From contig JAQSXJ010000009.1 in the NCBI GenBank assembly GCA_029256725.1, positions 1 through 64,000 of the forward strand: a DNA stretch of 64,000 bases. Direction: 5' to 3'. Both the position numbers and the translations under genes were made by a program. Positions 8,017-16,626 of the stretch are shown here, piece after piece; position 1 is the stretch's first letter; every line of letters starts with the position of its first letter. The notes beneath the pieces were generated by a model that saw nothing but the letters and a program-made list of their open reading frames with translations, ran no database searches and had not been told where the DNA came from. This stretch comes from Anaerocolumna sp. GTDB taxonomy: Bacteria > Bacillota > Clostridia > Lachnospirales > Lachnospiraceae.

Positions 8017-8565
8017 ATGACTTCAGCACTTATTCTTATTGATATACAGAATGATTATTTTGAAAACGGCAGAAACGAATTGTTCCAGCCAAAAACTGCG
8101 GCCGCTAATGCTGCCAAAGCTCTATCACTTTTCAGAGAACTAAAAAGACCTCTCTTTCACATTCAACATGTTAATATTCAAGAAGATGCAACCTTTTTTC
8201 TGCCGGATAGCTATGGCGTCCAGATCCATTCAAGTGTAGCCCCTCTTAAAGAGGAGACAGTAATAATAAAACACGCTCCTAATGCCTTTTTTAACACCCG
8301 TTTGGCTGAAGAAATTCATAAGCTTGGTATTACACACCTGGTTATATGCGGAATGATGAGTCATATGTGTATTGATACCACCGTTAGAAGTGCGAAAGAT
8401 CATGGTTTTCATGTTAGTGTTCTTGATGATGCCTGCACCACAAAGGATCTTGTCTGGAAGGAGAATATAATTCCTGCCTCTACAGTACACAATACAATTA
8501 TGGCATCCTTAAGCGGAGTTTTTGCTCAGGTTATCACAACGGAAGAGCTGAATGAACATTTATAG
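8017..8565 (+). CDS. Isochorismatase-like cysteine hydrolase
   Basis: 182 aa from the ATG at 8017, which has CGGAGG 7-10 bases upstream; the open frame extends 40 codons further up but overlaps the HxlR gene. The catalytic triad of the family is visible: Asp in LILIDIQNDYF (D9), Lys in IIKHAPNAFFNT, and Cys in GMMSHMCIDTTVRSA. These enzymes hydrolyse isochorismate, nicotinamide, or related amides; this short form cannot be assigned to one substrate. The close spacing to the HxlR gene suggests they are cotranscribed. Confidence 0.88.
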   Translation: MTSALILIDIQNDYFENGRNELFQPKTAAANAAKALSLFRELKRPLFHIQHVNIQEDATFFLPDSYGVQIHSSVAPLKEETVIIKHAPNAFFNTRLAEEIHKLGITHLVICGMMSHMCIDTTVRSAKDHGFHVSVLDDACTTKDLVWKENIIPASTVHNTIMASLSGVFAQVITTEELNEHL

Positions 8566-8612
8566 GCATTAATAAATCATTAGACAACAAATAGATATAC
8601 AAATACCAAATG

Positions 8613-8666
8613 CTCCTTCATTTATAGAATTAGGTTTTTTGTTTACCTGTTTTATAAATGAGGGAG
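8613..8666. other. Long inverted repeat in a 515-bp intergenic region
   Basis: Arms 8613-8626 and 8653-8666 match at 13 of 14 positions (CTCCTTCATTTATA against TATAAATGAGGGAG), with a 26-base T-rich loop. No T-run follows, so it is not a standard terminator; it lies 48 bp after the hydrolase stop. Apart from this and the terminator at 8893-8933, I see nothing coding in 8566-9080. Confidence 0.6.
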
Positions 8667-8892
8667 TATACTATTAAACTATTAATAACTCACGATCATA
8701 CTATGAAACTTTTTGACCCGCTCTAGTTCGTATAAATTTAAATCTTGCACAAAATGGATAAAATGTGCAGAATCCAGTATCTTTGCCCTGTTACAATACC
8801 TTTGATTGTACCATCCATAAGTATTTACGTCAAATTCTTTTGTTTTTCGTCAAAAATATTTTGGGATTATGATTAAATATTTTTATATCTGC

Positions 8893-8933
8893 AAAAATAG
8901 CAAGGAACCTGTGTGAGATTCCTTGCTATTTTT
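8893..8933. terminator. Bidirectional Rho-independent terminator
   Basis: A perfect 15-bp stem: AAAAATAGCAAGGAA (8893-8907) pairs with TTCCTTGCTATTTTT (8919-8933) across an 11-base loop. The A/T ends give a T-run in both directions, suiting the convergent hydrolase (plus) and GNAT (minus) genes. Confidence 0.85.
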
Positions 8934-9080
8934 GATTAAAACTCTTATTATTTCTCCTCAAACCATTTAAATACTGAAGCTTTTTCCATTCTTTACAACA
9001 TTATGCGGATGATAAATATTACTTGCTTATGTATTTGTTTTTGCCAAAGCCATTCAATATTTTATGCACGGTGTCAATTA

Positions 9081-9512
9081 TCAGCCGTTAAATATCTCCA
9101 TGAAATGGTCTGGCTGAGATAATGGGCGAAAACCGAATTTTTCATAGAAGGTCTGGGCATCTTTTGTAGCCAGGCACCAGCGTCTTAGGTGCTGTAGCTC
9201 CGGATGCTTAAACACACACTTTAAAAACCATTCTCCCAGCCCTTTATTTCTGTAATTTTCATCTATTATCACATCACATAGATAAGCAAAGGTTGCATAG
9301 TCCGTAACAACTCTTACCAGTCCTATCTGCTTATTATTCTCAAATAAAGAAAAACAAAGTGAATTCTCCAAGGATTTTACAATAATCTCACTGGGCCGCT
9401 TCTCTGCCCAATAGGTCTGTTTCAGTAAATGACATACTGCCTGTATATCCAGTTTGTTCCTGTCTGATGTAACATAATAGTTGTCCTTCGTAAATTCGAT
9501 TTCCTGTCCCAT
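9081..9512 (-). CDS. GNAT-family N-acetyltransferase
   Basis: 143 aa. The core GNAT features are present: the strand FAYLCDVIIDENYR, the acetyl-CoA loop NKGLGEWFL, and a C-terminal AQTFYEKFGFRPL motif. The N-terminal part (LLKQTYWAEKRPSE) matches a common small-GNAT subtype. The substrate is unknown. A 32-bp gap separates it from the membrane protein gene upstream, so it may be the last gene of a three-gene unit with the XRE regulator and the membrane protein. Confidence 0.86.
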   Translation of the reverse strand: MGQEIEFTKDNYYVTSDRNKLDIQAVCHLLKQTYWAEKRPSEIIVKSLENSLCFSLFENNKQIGLVRVVTDYATFAYLCDVIIDENYRNKGLGEWFLKCVFKHPELQHLRRWCLATKDAQTFYEKFGFRPLSQPDHFMEIFNG

Positions 9513-9544
9513 ATTGTTCTCCTGTCTGCTATCGTCATACTGTG

Positions 9545-9868
9545 CTATTTAAATTGTATACTTTTTATGGATTCTATTCTTATCAGTTTCTGAATCCCTG
9601 ATTTCTCAACCTCTAATTGCACCCAATCCTCGTCGATATCCTGAATGATGCAATGTTTCGATGTGATTTCGTAATCTGCAGCATCACTCTCTAATGTAAT
9701 CTTTCCATGTTTACCTATATTCTTTTCAAGTATTTCTTTCAAAGATATTTTTTCATTATTAACAATATTATTCTCTTTCAAGGTACGTTTGAGTTTCTCA
9801 ACCTGCGTATTCAGATTGCAGCACCAGACAAAAGCTATCAAACCAAATATATATCCTAAGTATTCCAT
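9545..9868 (-). CDS. Small membrane-anchored protein sharing a domain with the adjacent XRE regulator
   Basis: 107 aa. Residues about 4-18 are hydrophobic (YLGYIFGLIAFVWCC) and probably form one membrane anchor, followed by a short helical region and a C-terminal domain (about 50-107). That domain contains SDAADYEI, a Cys three residues on, IIQDIDEDW and IESIKSIQFK. The same pattern forms the C-terminal half of the XRE protein encoded just upstream. The gap between the genes is 2 bp, so they are probably translationally coupled. I do not recognise the family. The shared domain suggests the pair bind each other or a common ligand (inference). Confidence 0.75.
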   Translation of the reverse strand: MEYLGYIFGLIAFVWCCNLNTQVEKLKRTLKENNIVNNEKISLKEILEKNIGKHGKITLESDAADYEITSKHCIIQDIDEDWVQLEVEKSGIQKLIRIESIKSIQFK

Positions 9869-9870
9869 CG

Positions 9871-10320
9871 TTATTTTCCCTCCTTCACATACTTAATAGA
9901 AAGTATTGAAGATACTGGCAGCAGCTTATTTTCTGTTTGCTTACCTTTCGTATACTCTACGTTAATCCATTGCCCGTCAAAGTCTACAATCACACAATTT
10001 GAATTTACCAGCTCATAATCAGCAGCCTCGCTGTAAAATGTAAGACGTACCTTTTTCCCTTTCAGTCCATACAATAACCTGGTAATGGCACTGCCGCTTT
10101 CATTTTTTGTTTCTGTCTTTTCACAATTGTCTTTTAACAGATAATCGCAGCTTACACCTAAAATTTCAGCCAGATAAACAATTTTATCCATTTCAGGATA
10201 AGATTGATCCGATTCCCATCTTGATATAGACTGTCTGGTTACAGACATTAATTCTGCCAATTGCTCCTGCGTCATATTTTTTGATTTTCTGGCATCTGCT
10301 ATTTTGATTCCTAATCCCAT
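9871..10320 (-). CDS. XRE-family regulator with a C-terminal domain shared with the next gene
   Basis: 149 aa. Residues 5-62 are a Cro/C1-type helix-turn-helix (MTQEQLAELMSVTRQSISRWE). Residues about 85-145 form a small domain with the pattern SEAADYELVNSNCVIVDFDG, W, and VSSILSIKY. This pattern aligns with the C-terminal domain of the small membrane protein encoded 2 bp downstream. Role inferred: a regulator whose activity may be tied to the membrane through its partner. An inverted repeat CAATTGC-TGG-GCAATTG lies about 116 bp upstream (10436-10452). Confidence 0.85.
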   Translation of the reverse strand: MGLGIKIADARKSKNMTQEQLAELMSVTRQSISRWESDQSYPEMDKIVYLAEILGVSCDYLLKDNCEKTETKNESGSAITRLLYGLKGKKVRLTFYSEAADYELVNSNCVIVDFDGQWINVEYTKGKQTENKLLPVSSILSIKYVKEGK

Positions 10321-10711
10321 CTTGGTACCTCCATTATTTTATACCTCTTTATCCTAAGCCATTCGCAGTAATGTCTCTACCAACTTTGAGTTTCTTTATG
10401 TTACACTCAGGTTGCATTACATGTTACATGGGTATCAATTGCTGGGCAATTGCTCTATTTATCCATAATAACAAAAGTACTGCTTAAACTCAAAGCAAAT
10501 TCTTAAGACTAATCCTTCTTTACAAATCATGGAGGTATTATGATATAATAAAATAAATTTAAAGCTAATGTTTTTGTTTTATTCCTTTATTTTATGTTAT
10601 AAATACTATCTTTTAAAAAAAATTTCACACCTGAAATATGATTCATTATAATTTATTTCATAGCTATAACACATATCAATTAATAATAACTTTTCTCTAT
10701 AGGGGGGTTCT
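10321..10711. other. 391-bp AT-rich intergenic region
   Basis: No coding signal on either strand. It holds the inverted repeat CAATTGC-TGG-GCAATTG (10436-10452) and probably the divergent promoters of the XRE pair and the VOC gene. TATAAT-like stretches occur near 10541-10546, but no convincing -35 pairs with them. Confidence 0.5.
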
Positions 10712-11095
10712 TTGAAGATAGAACACATTGCCCTTTATGTAAAGGATTTAGAAAACAGCAGAAACTTCTTCCAGCAATTCTTCGGAGGTATATCCAATGA
10801 TGGATACCATAACCCCAAAACTGGGCTTCGTACTTATTTTCTTACCTTTGAAGATGGTGCACGACTGGAACTTATGAACCGCCCGGATATGGTTTCCAAT
10901 GAAAAAATGCCAGTACGAACCGGATATGCTCATCTTGCTTTCAGTGTAGGAAGCAAAGAGAAAGTTGATGAGCTTACTGAAAAACTTAGAAATTCTGGTT
11001 ACCAGGTTATCAGCGGTCCCCGTACTACCGGTGATGGTTATTATGAAAGCTGTGTTTTGGACGGAGAAAACAATCAGATTGAAATAACCAGCTAA
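10712..11095 (+). CDS. VOC/glyoxalase-superfamily protein
   Basis: 127 aa with a TTG start, chosen because AGGGGGG lies 4-10 bases upstream and the domain begins at once (KIEHIALYVKDLENS). Metal-site positions of the family are visible: H5, the Glu of RLELMNRPD, the His of GYAHLAFSV and the Glu of QIEITS. It is closest in style to lactoylglutathione-lyase-like or fosfomycin-resistance-like single-domain proteins; the substrate is unknown. It is a monocistronic gene closed by the hairpin at 11108-11152. Confidence 0.87.
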   Translation: MKIEHIALYVKDLENSRNFFQQFFGGISNDGYHNPKTGLRTYFLTFEDGARLELMNRPDMVSNEKMPVRTGYAHLAFSVGSKEKVDELTEKLRNSGYQVISGPRTTGDGYYESCVLDGENNQIEITS

Positions 11096-11107
11096 TAATG
11101 TTTATGC

Positions 11108-11152
11108 ATCGATACCCTGCAAGCTTTTTCTTTAAAGCTGCAGGGTATCGAT
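11108..11152. terminator. Strong hairpin between convergent genes
   Basis: ATCGATACCCTGC-AAGCTTT (11108-11127) pairs with AAAGCT-GCAGGGTATCGAT (11134-11152), a stem of about 19 bp with one bulge. It sits 12 bp after the VOC stop and 6 bp before the stop of the convergent GNAT gene. No T-run follows directly on either side. Confidence 0.7.
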
Positions 11153-11158
11153 AATCTC

Positions 11159-11728
11159 TTATTCTATATTGAGCCCTTTATAGAATTCCTCTTTCTTAAG
11201 TTCCATAAAGACCAGATCATGACTTTCACCTTCTGGGTCAGTCCAGAAATTCTCCATCGTCTTAACTTCCTGAAAGCCAAGTTTTTTATATAGCTTATAT
11301 GCCCGTTCATTATCTTTTAATGTATCGATTTCTATGATATCCAATTGAAATTTCTCACATAGATATTTCATAAAAGCGATTAGGGTCTCCTGCCCAAGTC
11401 CTTTTCCCTGAAGACTAATATCGCATATCTTGATACCGATACCACAGCTTTTCCTGTTCATATCCAGGTTACCATAGGTTAATTCCCCTATAGGTTTATG
11501 ACTTTCCCTGTCTTCTACTACGTACCTTCTTTTATCACGGTATGGATTCGTATCCTTGATTTCTATAGCAAAGGCTTCTTCCATTTCTGATACACTGACA
11601 CCCATTCCCTTCTTAAAACCTACATCTTTCATCAGGGCTCCATTGTTCCACCACTCTGTAAACATAATTGCATCTGCAATTTCCAAAGCTCTGATTGTTA
11701 TACGTCCCTCTTCATATACAATATCCAT
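11159..11728 (-). CDS. RimJ/RimL-type GNAT acetyltransferase
   Basis: 189 aa. It starts with an ITIRALEIADA strand-helix typical of the RimJ/RimL group, has GIGIKICDISLQGKGLGQE (acetyl-CoA loop) and NERAYKLYKKLGFQEV near the C-terminus. The final part, FWTDPEGESHDLVFMEL, also fits this group, in which members acetylate ribosomal protein N-termini or small molecules. The substrate cannot be read from sequence. Confidence 0.86.
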   Translation of the reverse strand: MDIVYEEGRITIRALEIADAIMFTEWWNNGALMKDVGFKKGMGVSVSEMEEAFAIEIKDTNPYRDKRRYVVEDRESHKPIGELTYGNLDMNRKSCGIGIKICDISLQGKGLGQETLIAFMKYLCEKFQLDIIEIDTLKDNERAYKLYKKLGFQEVKTMENFWTDPEGESHDLVFMELKKEEFYKGLNIE

Positions 11729-11799
11729 ACCATAACCTCTTTCTTTCCTGTGACCTGTTTCTTCCTTAACCTTTTGGGGTTGTTTATAGCATCATATGA

Positions 11800-13815
11800 T
11801 TAGCCGTTGAATTTATTTATGTAATCGTCCAAATCTTCTATTTTCATTGGTCTGCCGATATAATATCCCTGTATGTAGTCACATTTAAGCTTTTCCAGCA
11901 GGTGAATCTGATTCTCTTCTTCTATTCCTTCAGCAACCACTGAAATATCTAAGTTATGAGCAAGGTTGATTATGGATCCTATGATCTCCAGGTTCTTATT
12001 TTCAATTAACAAGTCATCTATAAAAGACTTATCAATTTTTAAGATGTCTATAGGGAGTTTTCTTAAGTAACTTAGAGACGAATAACCGGTGCCGAAATCA
12101 TCCAGGGATATGTGGATGTCTCTGCATCTTAGAATCTCTAAGGTTGCCATGATACTTTCGACAGAACTGATCAATATGGATTCTGTTATTTCTATCTCCA
12201 GATATTTAGCTTCCAGATCAGCTTCTTTCAGAGCATTATCTATTACATCAATAATATTCGGGTCTTCCAGCTGTTTCACTGACAGGTTGATTGAGAGCAG
12301 ACCTTCAAGCTTATGTTTCTCTTGTAAATCCCGAAAGGTTTTACAGGCAGTACGTATAATCCATTCTCCTAAAGGAATAATCAGCCCAAGTTCTTCTGCA
12401 ACTCTTATAAATCTATCCGGACTTACAAAACCAAGATTGGGTGAATTCCATCTGGTTAATACTTCAAATCCGCGGATAGTCTTTTCTTTCAGATTATAAA
12501 TTGGTTGATAGACTAGAAAGAATTCTTCATTCTGAAGAGCTGTTTTCAGTTCAGTTTCAAAATTTACTTTATCTATTATTTCCTTTTTCATTACCCCTTC
12601 AAAGAACTGTATGTTGTTCTTCCCGTATTCTTTTGCCTTATACATAGCTGTGTCCGCATTACGCATGAGCTCTATAACACCGATTCCATCCTCAGGATAG
12701 GCCGCTATACCAAAACTTGCACTGGTCCTAATCTCGTTGTTACACACAAAAAAAGGCTTAAGAAATTCCTGCCGAATATTATCAATGTAATAATATGCGT
12801 CTTCCCAGTTAACATCACGTGAGATTATCAGTGCAAATTCATCCCCACCGATTCTTCCGATCATATCATCTTTATGTAAGCTGGCTTTAAACCTTTCAGC
12901 TGCTTTTTCTAAAAATAAATCTCCGATATGATGTCCCATGGTATCATTTATTTTCTTAAAGGAATCAATGTCTATGAAAGCAATATAGAAACTTACCTCT
13001 TCTGATTTCGACCTCTTAATAAGTTCCTGAATTTTTTCTATAATTGCCATTCGATTAGGCAGTTCGGTTACCATATCAAAATGAGCAAGGTGGAATAATT
13101 TATCTTCATTATCCTGTAATTCTAGATTCTTTTCATTTAATTCATTGTATTTACAGCTAAGCTCAGTATGGGTTATCGCTATTCTCTCATACATTTTTTC
13201 AAGTTCTTCTCTTTGCTTTAGTTCTGTCATATACATACCATTTATGCGGCTATAATGTGCCTGATTAATGAGATGGGCAACGGGAGCTATAACTACAACC
13301 AGCGCAAACAGGATCAGCTGCAGAATAAAATAGCTTGTCCCAAACTCAAAGGGTGTATCAGACAGCAGCAGTGAATAATACATTCCTATAAGGAAAATAG
13401 ACGCAGTAACATAATTTAACATAACCCTGGTTAGTCTGACCGAAGAAATAATAATATTAATAAAAGCGATAGTCCAAATCGCAGGCCCAACATAAGCGTA
13501 AGCTCTTACGACAACAAATATAAGCACCACTGAAAATAAAATGGATATCCAATGAGTTATAATCCTTGTCTTGACTTTTACATATTGTGACAGAATAAAA
13601 CAAAAACACAAGAATAACATAAATGCACTATCTGCGATAGCACTTTTAAGGGGATAGTGCAGTATAAAATTAACCACAGAACCTACTATTAATACGGGGA
13701 TTCCATAATAACAACCAATGTAATTTTCCATTCGCTCAATGGTATCCATATCATTGGATTCATTGATAATCTTAATGATACCTGGTATGGTCTTAGGCAT
13801 TTTTTTGTCTTTCAC
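11800..13815 (-). CDS. Membrane GGDEF-EAL protein (cyclic di-GMP synthesis and breakdown)
   Basis: 671 aa, GTG start with GAGG 7-8 bases upstream. Residues about 25-195 hold around six hydrophobic segments forming an unassigned membrane sensor region. A short coiled coil (about 195-235) leads to a GGDEF domain with an intact RIGGDEF motif. The inhibitory RxxD site is degenerate (HKDD in its place). The EAL domain has FEVLTRW for the EAL motif, and DDFGTGYSS and LKIDKSFI intact. Both activities are therefore plausible: diguanylate cyclase making c-di-GMP and phosphodiesterase degrading it. It stands alone, so the controlled process is unknown. Confidence 0.93.
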   Translation of the reverse strand: MKDKKMPKTIPGIIKIINESNDMDTIERMENYIGCYYGIPVLIVGSVVNFILHYPLKSAIADSAFMLFLCFCFILSQYVKVKTRIITHWISILFSVVLIFVVVRAYAYVGPAIWTIAFINIIISSVRLTRVMLNYVTASIFLIGMYYSLLLSDTPFEFGTSYFILQLILFALVVVIAPVAHLINQAHYSRINGMYMTELKQREELEKMYERIAITHTELSCKYNELNEKNLELQDNEDKLFHLAHFDMVTELPNRMAIIEKIQELIKRSKSEEVSFYIAFIDIDSFKKINDTMGHHIGDLFLEKAAERFKASLHKDDMIGRIGGDEFALIISRDVNWEDAYYYIDNIRQEFLKPFFVCNNEIRTSASFGIAAYPEDGIGVIELMRNADTAMYKAKEYGKNNIQFFEGVMKKEIIDKVNFETELKTALQNEEFFLVYQPIYNLKEKTIRGFEVLTRWNSPNLGFVSPDRFIRVAEELGLIIPLGEWIIRTACKTFRDLQEKHKLEGLLSINLSVKQLEDPNIIDVIDNALKEADLEAKYLEIEITESILISSVESIMATLEILRCRDIHISLDDFGTGYSSLSYLRKLPIDILKIDKSFIDDLLIENKNLEIIGSIINLAHNLDISVVAEGIEEENQIHLLEKLKCDYIQGYYIGRPMKIEDLDDYINKFNG

Positions 13816-14070
13816 GATAACACCTCAAAAGAAATGACATTTTCCAAATTTTTATTCCATTATAAACCATTTTTCGTAAATTTCAAAGGTAAGTATGAAA
13901 TTTTTTAAATAACTAAAATTATTCCTATATTGATTGACATTATCTTAAGATCCCGGTAATAAAATGTAACACAGAATTACTTATATTCATATATTTATAA
14001 TATGAATTAATACTACCTTTAGGGTATTGCAGTGATTCGAATACATAATGAAAGAAAGGAATATAGAAAT

Positions 14071-15225
14071 ATGGCTGAACATTTTATTAATACAAAGCTC
14101 ATACATGGCGGAGTAGATGGTGATAAACAGACAGGGGCTGTCAGTGTCCCCATCTATCAGACGGCAACTTACCGTCAGAAAGAATTAGGTGGAGATGCCC
14201 CTTATGAATACTCAAGAACCGGTAATCCTACCAGAGAAGCCTTGGAAAAGCTGATTGCGGAACTGGAGGGAGGAACTTCCGGTTTTGCCTTTGCCTCCGG
14301 TATGGCGGCTATTACTACTATCCTATTGTTATTCAAAAGCGGTGATAAGATTCTGATTTCAAGCAATGTTTACGGCGGTACCTTCCGTGTTCTGGATAAA
14401 GTTTTTCAACAATTTGGTCTTCAATATAAAATAGTTGATACTTCTGATACCCTGCTCCTTAAGAAAGAACTGACAGAGGAGGTAAAGGCGGTATTTATTG
14501 AAAGTCCTGCCAACCCTCTTCTTAGCATCACAGATATTGCAGCTGTTTCAGAGCTCACCCGTAAAAAGGATGCACTTACCATCGTAGACAATACCTTCAT
14601 GACTCCATACCTGCAAAAACCTCTTACCTTAGGCGCCGATATTGTGGTACACAGTGCCACCAAGTATCTGGGCGGCCACAGTGATCTGGTTGCAGGCCTT
14701 GCTGTAACAGGCAGTGAGGAACTGGCAAAACGCATTGCTTTTTTACAAAATGCTGCAGGCGGAATCTTAGAACCCTTCGATTCCTGGCTGCTTATCCGGG
14801 GTATCAAGACTCTCTCCGTCCGGCTTGACAGACATTTGGATAATGCCTCCTATATTGCCGAATATCTTAGGAATCATAAGGCCGTCGAGAAAGTGTTCTA
14901 TCCTGGGTTCACTGATTTTGCAGGATATGAGGTTCACAAAAAACAGTCCTCCGGGGCCGGGGCAATAATATCCTTTACCTTGGCAAAGGATTATGACATC
15001 CGAAAATTCTACAAAAACCTTGACTTAATTATCTTAGGTGAGAGTCTTGGCGGAGTAGAATCCCTGGCCTGCCACCCGGCTTCCATGACTCACGCTTCAA
15101 TCCCTGAGACCCTGCGCCGGCAATTAGGGATAACTGATAATCTGGTTAGACTCTCTATTGGTATAGAAGATAAGAGAGATTTAGTGAAAGACCTTGAAAA
15201 AGCCCTTACACAAGCAGCACAGTAG
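14071..15225 (+). CDS. mccB: Cystathionine gamma-lyase / homocysteine gamma-lyase-like (MccB)
   Basis: 384 aa from the ATG at 14071 (AAAGGA 11-16 bases upstream); an in-frame GTG at 14032 is less likely. It is a Cys/Met-metabolism PLP enzyme: YSRTGNPTREALE, SNVYGGTFR, VDNTFMTPYLQ and the Schiff-base lysine K198 in HSATKYLGGHSD. The length matches the family. The family also includes cystathionine gamma-synthase and beta-lyase; assignment to MccB rests on the mccA-like gene downstream. In Bacillus, MccA and MccB convert homocysteine to cysteine through cystathionine. Order here is mccB then mccA, with 372 bp between. Confidence 0.8.
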   Translation: MAEHFINTKLIHGGVDGDKQTGAVSVPIYQTATYRQKELGGDAPYEYSRTGNPTREALEKLIAELEGGTSGFAFASGMAAITTILLLFKSGDKILISSNVYGGTFRVLDKVFQQFGLQYKIVDTSDTLLLKKELTEEVKAVFIESPANPLLSITDIAAVSELTRKKDALTIVDNTFMTPYLQKPLTLGADIVVHSATKYLGGHSDLVAGLAVTGSEELAKRIAFLQNAAGGILEPFDSWLLIRGIKTLSVRLDRHLDNASYIAEYLRNHKAVEKVFYPGFTDFAGYEVHKKQSSGAGAIISFTLAKDYDIRKFYKNLDLIILGESLGGVESLACHPASMTHASIPETLRRQLGITDNLVRLSIGIEDKRDLVKDLEKALTQAAQ

Positions 15226-15265
15226 GCAGAGTTTATATAAGCACTTAACCTTTAGCAATTGTCAG

Positions 15266-15471
15266 CTTATAGCAACTTCTTTACTAATTGAAATTACTTT
15301 GTTTATGGCAACTACTTTGCTTATAGAAACTACTTTGCTTATAGCAACTTCTTTACTAATAGCAACTACTTTGTTTATAGCAACTTCTTTGCTAATGGCA
15401 ACTTCTTTACTAATGGCAACTTCTTCACTAATGGCAACTACTTTGCTAGGCAACTACCTTGCTAATAGCTT
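15266..15471. repeat. 18-bp minisatellite, 11 units, between mccB and mccA
   Basis: Units of the form GCAACTTCTTTACTAATA (variants GAAATT or GAAACT at the start) begin at 15272, 15290, 15308, 15326, 15344, 15362, 15380, 15398, 15416, 15434 and 15450. The period is exactly 18 except the last step (16). Being divisible by three, the array is open in several frames on both strands, giving LLIATS-like or KEVAIS-like hexapeptides. Neither reading has a ribosome site, so it is treated as non-coding DNA. It fills most of the 15226-15597 gap. Confidence 0.95.
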
Positions 15472-15517
15472 TATATAATTGAAGAAAGGAGATTCCACCT
15501 CATTTATTGTTGTGGGG

Positions 15518-15588
15518 AACTGTATAAATTGAGTTTTTCATTACTTATCACCAACCAGTTCATTAACTCAAATTCAATTGGTACAGTT
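15518..15588 (+). promoter_or_regulatory. Inverted repeats in the mccA leader
   Basis: AACTGTA (15518-15524) pairs with TACAGTT (15582-15588), and AATTGAGTT (15527-15535) pairs with AACTCAAATT (15565-15574, one bulge). The stem ends 9 bases before the mccA ATG, where no Shine-Dalgarno is visible. It may control translation or be an operator. No SAM or T-box riboswitch consensus is recognisable. Confidence 0.4.
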
Positions 15589-15597
15589 GTTATATAA

Positions 15598-16509
15598 ATG
15601 AAATATTATAATGACATTCGTCAACTGATTGGCAACACACCTCTTTTTCTATTAAATAACATGAATTTTCCAAACAATCTCCGTGTCTTTGCCAAGCTGG
15701 AGTTATTAAATCCCGGCGGAAGTGTAAAAGACCGGATGGGCATGGCTCTTATTAAGGACGCGGAACTGCGTGGCATCCTAAAACCCGGTTCTGTTATTAT
15801 AGAAGCCACGGCAGGAAATGCCGGAATAGGTCTGGCACTTGCTGCCCTTAATAAAGGTTACCGGGTAATCTTTGCCGTCCCTGAGAAATTCTCTTTGGAA
15901 AAACAGGCCATTATGCGGGCTTACGGTGCAGAGATAATTCATACCCCTCTGGAAAAGGGAATGCAGGGTGCTTTTGAGAAGGTAGAGGAATTAAAAAGAG
16001 AAATAGAAAATCCAGTACTTTTGAATCAGTTTGCTAATCCTGAGAATCCCAAAGCTCACTATAATACAACCGGCCCTGAAATTTATAAGGATCTGGATGG
16101 CAATATCGATTATCTTATAGGTGGTGCCGGAAGCGGTGGAACTTTAAGTGGGGTAGCCAAATATCTGAAAGAACAGCTCCCCTCTCTTAAATGTATTCTG
16201 GCAGATCCTTTGGGTTCAACCATGGGAGGAGGCGAAGCAGGCTGCTATTCTATTGAAGGTATTGGAAATACTTTTATGCCGGAAACCATGGATATGACCT
16301 TAATTGATGAAGTAATTAAGGTAAGAGATGAAGAAGCTGTTCAAGAAGTACGTCTTTTGGCGGCACATGAAGGTATATTAGCTGGTTTCTCCTCCGGTGC
16401 TGCATTAACAGCCGTTAGAAGGGCTGCGGATCATTTGCGGGCGGGAAGTAACGTGGTGGTTATTCTACCCGACAGAGGTGACCGGTACTTTAGTAAAGAT
16501 ATATATTAA
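15598..16509 (+). CDS. mccA: O-acetylserine-dependent cystathionine beta-synthase-like (MccA)
   Basis: 303 aa. It is a fold-type II PLP enzyme of the cysteine synthase family: IGNTPL at the N-terminus, PLP lysine K44 in NPGGSVKDRMG, the substrate loop EATAGNAGIGLA, the phosphate loop GGAGSGGTL and a C-terminal FSSGAAL. The TAGN loop (rather than TSGN of CysK) points to MccA, which condenses O-acetylserine with homocysteine to cystathionine. The Ala after TAGN replaces a usual Thr. No ribosome site precedes the ATG, which is unusual; the start is set by alignment of the N-terminal DIRQLIGNTPL. Confidence 0.82.
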   Translation: MKYYNDIRQLIGNTPLFLLNNMNFPNNLRVFAKLELLNPGGSVKDRMGMALIKDAELRGILKPGSVIIEATAGNAGIGLALAALNKGYRVIFAVPEKFSLEKQAIMRAYGAEIIHTPLEKGMQGAFEKVEELKREIENPVLLNQFANPENPKAHYNTTGPEIYKDLDGNIDYLIGGAGSGGTLSGVAKYLKEQLPSLKCILADPLGSTMGGGEAGCYSIEGIGNTFMPETMDMTLIDEVIKVRDEEAVQEVRLLAAHEGILAGFSSGAALTAVRRAADHLRAGSNVVVILPDRGDRYFSKDIY

Positions 16510-16581
16510 TCCTTCTTAAATAAAGGCTAATTAAATTCAATAAATTCAATGATTAAAACTCCATTATAATAATCTCATAAT

Positions 16582-16626
16582 AAAAGAAGCGTAAATACCA
16601 GAAGTTCCGGTATTTACGCTTCTTTT
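16582..16626. terminator. Bidirectional terminator overlapping the ada stop codon
   Basis: AAAAGAAGCGTAAATACC (16582-16599) pairs perfectly with GGTATTTACGCTTCTTTT (16609-16626), an 18-bp stem with a 9-base loop. It serves mccA on the plus strand. It also covers the first bases of the stop codon of the convergent ada gene (stop at 16625-16627). Confidence 0.85.

Noticed and set aside
13930-14070. SAM riboswitch or T-box leader before mccB
   Set aside because: Only small inverted repeats (ATTCATAT/ATATGAAT at 13985-14007) are present; no S-box or T-box consensus such as AGGGTGG is visible.
15194-15478. Open frames encoding LLIATS-type hexapeptide repeats (plus) or KEVAIS-type repeats (minus, 15262-15453)
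   Set aside because: They arise only because the 18-bp repeat is divisible by three. No ribosome site, and the plus frame overlaps mccB.
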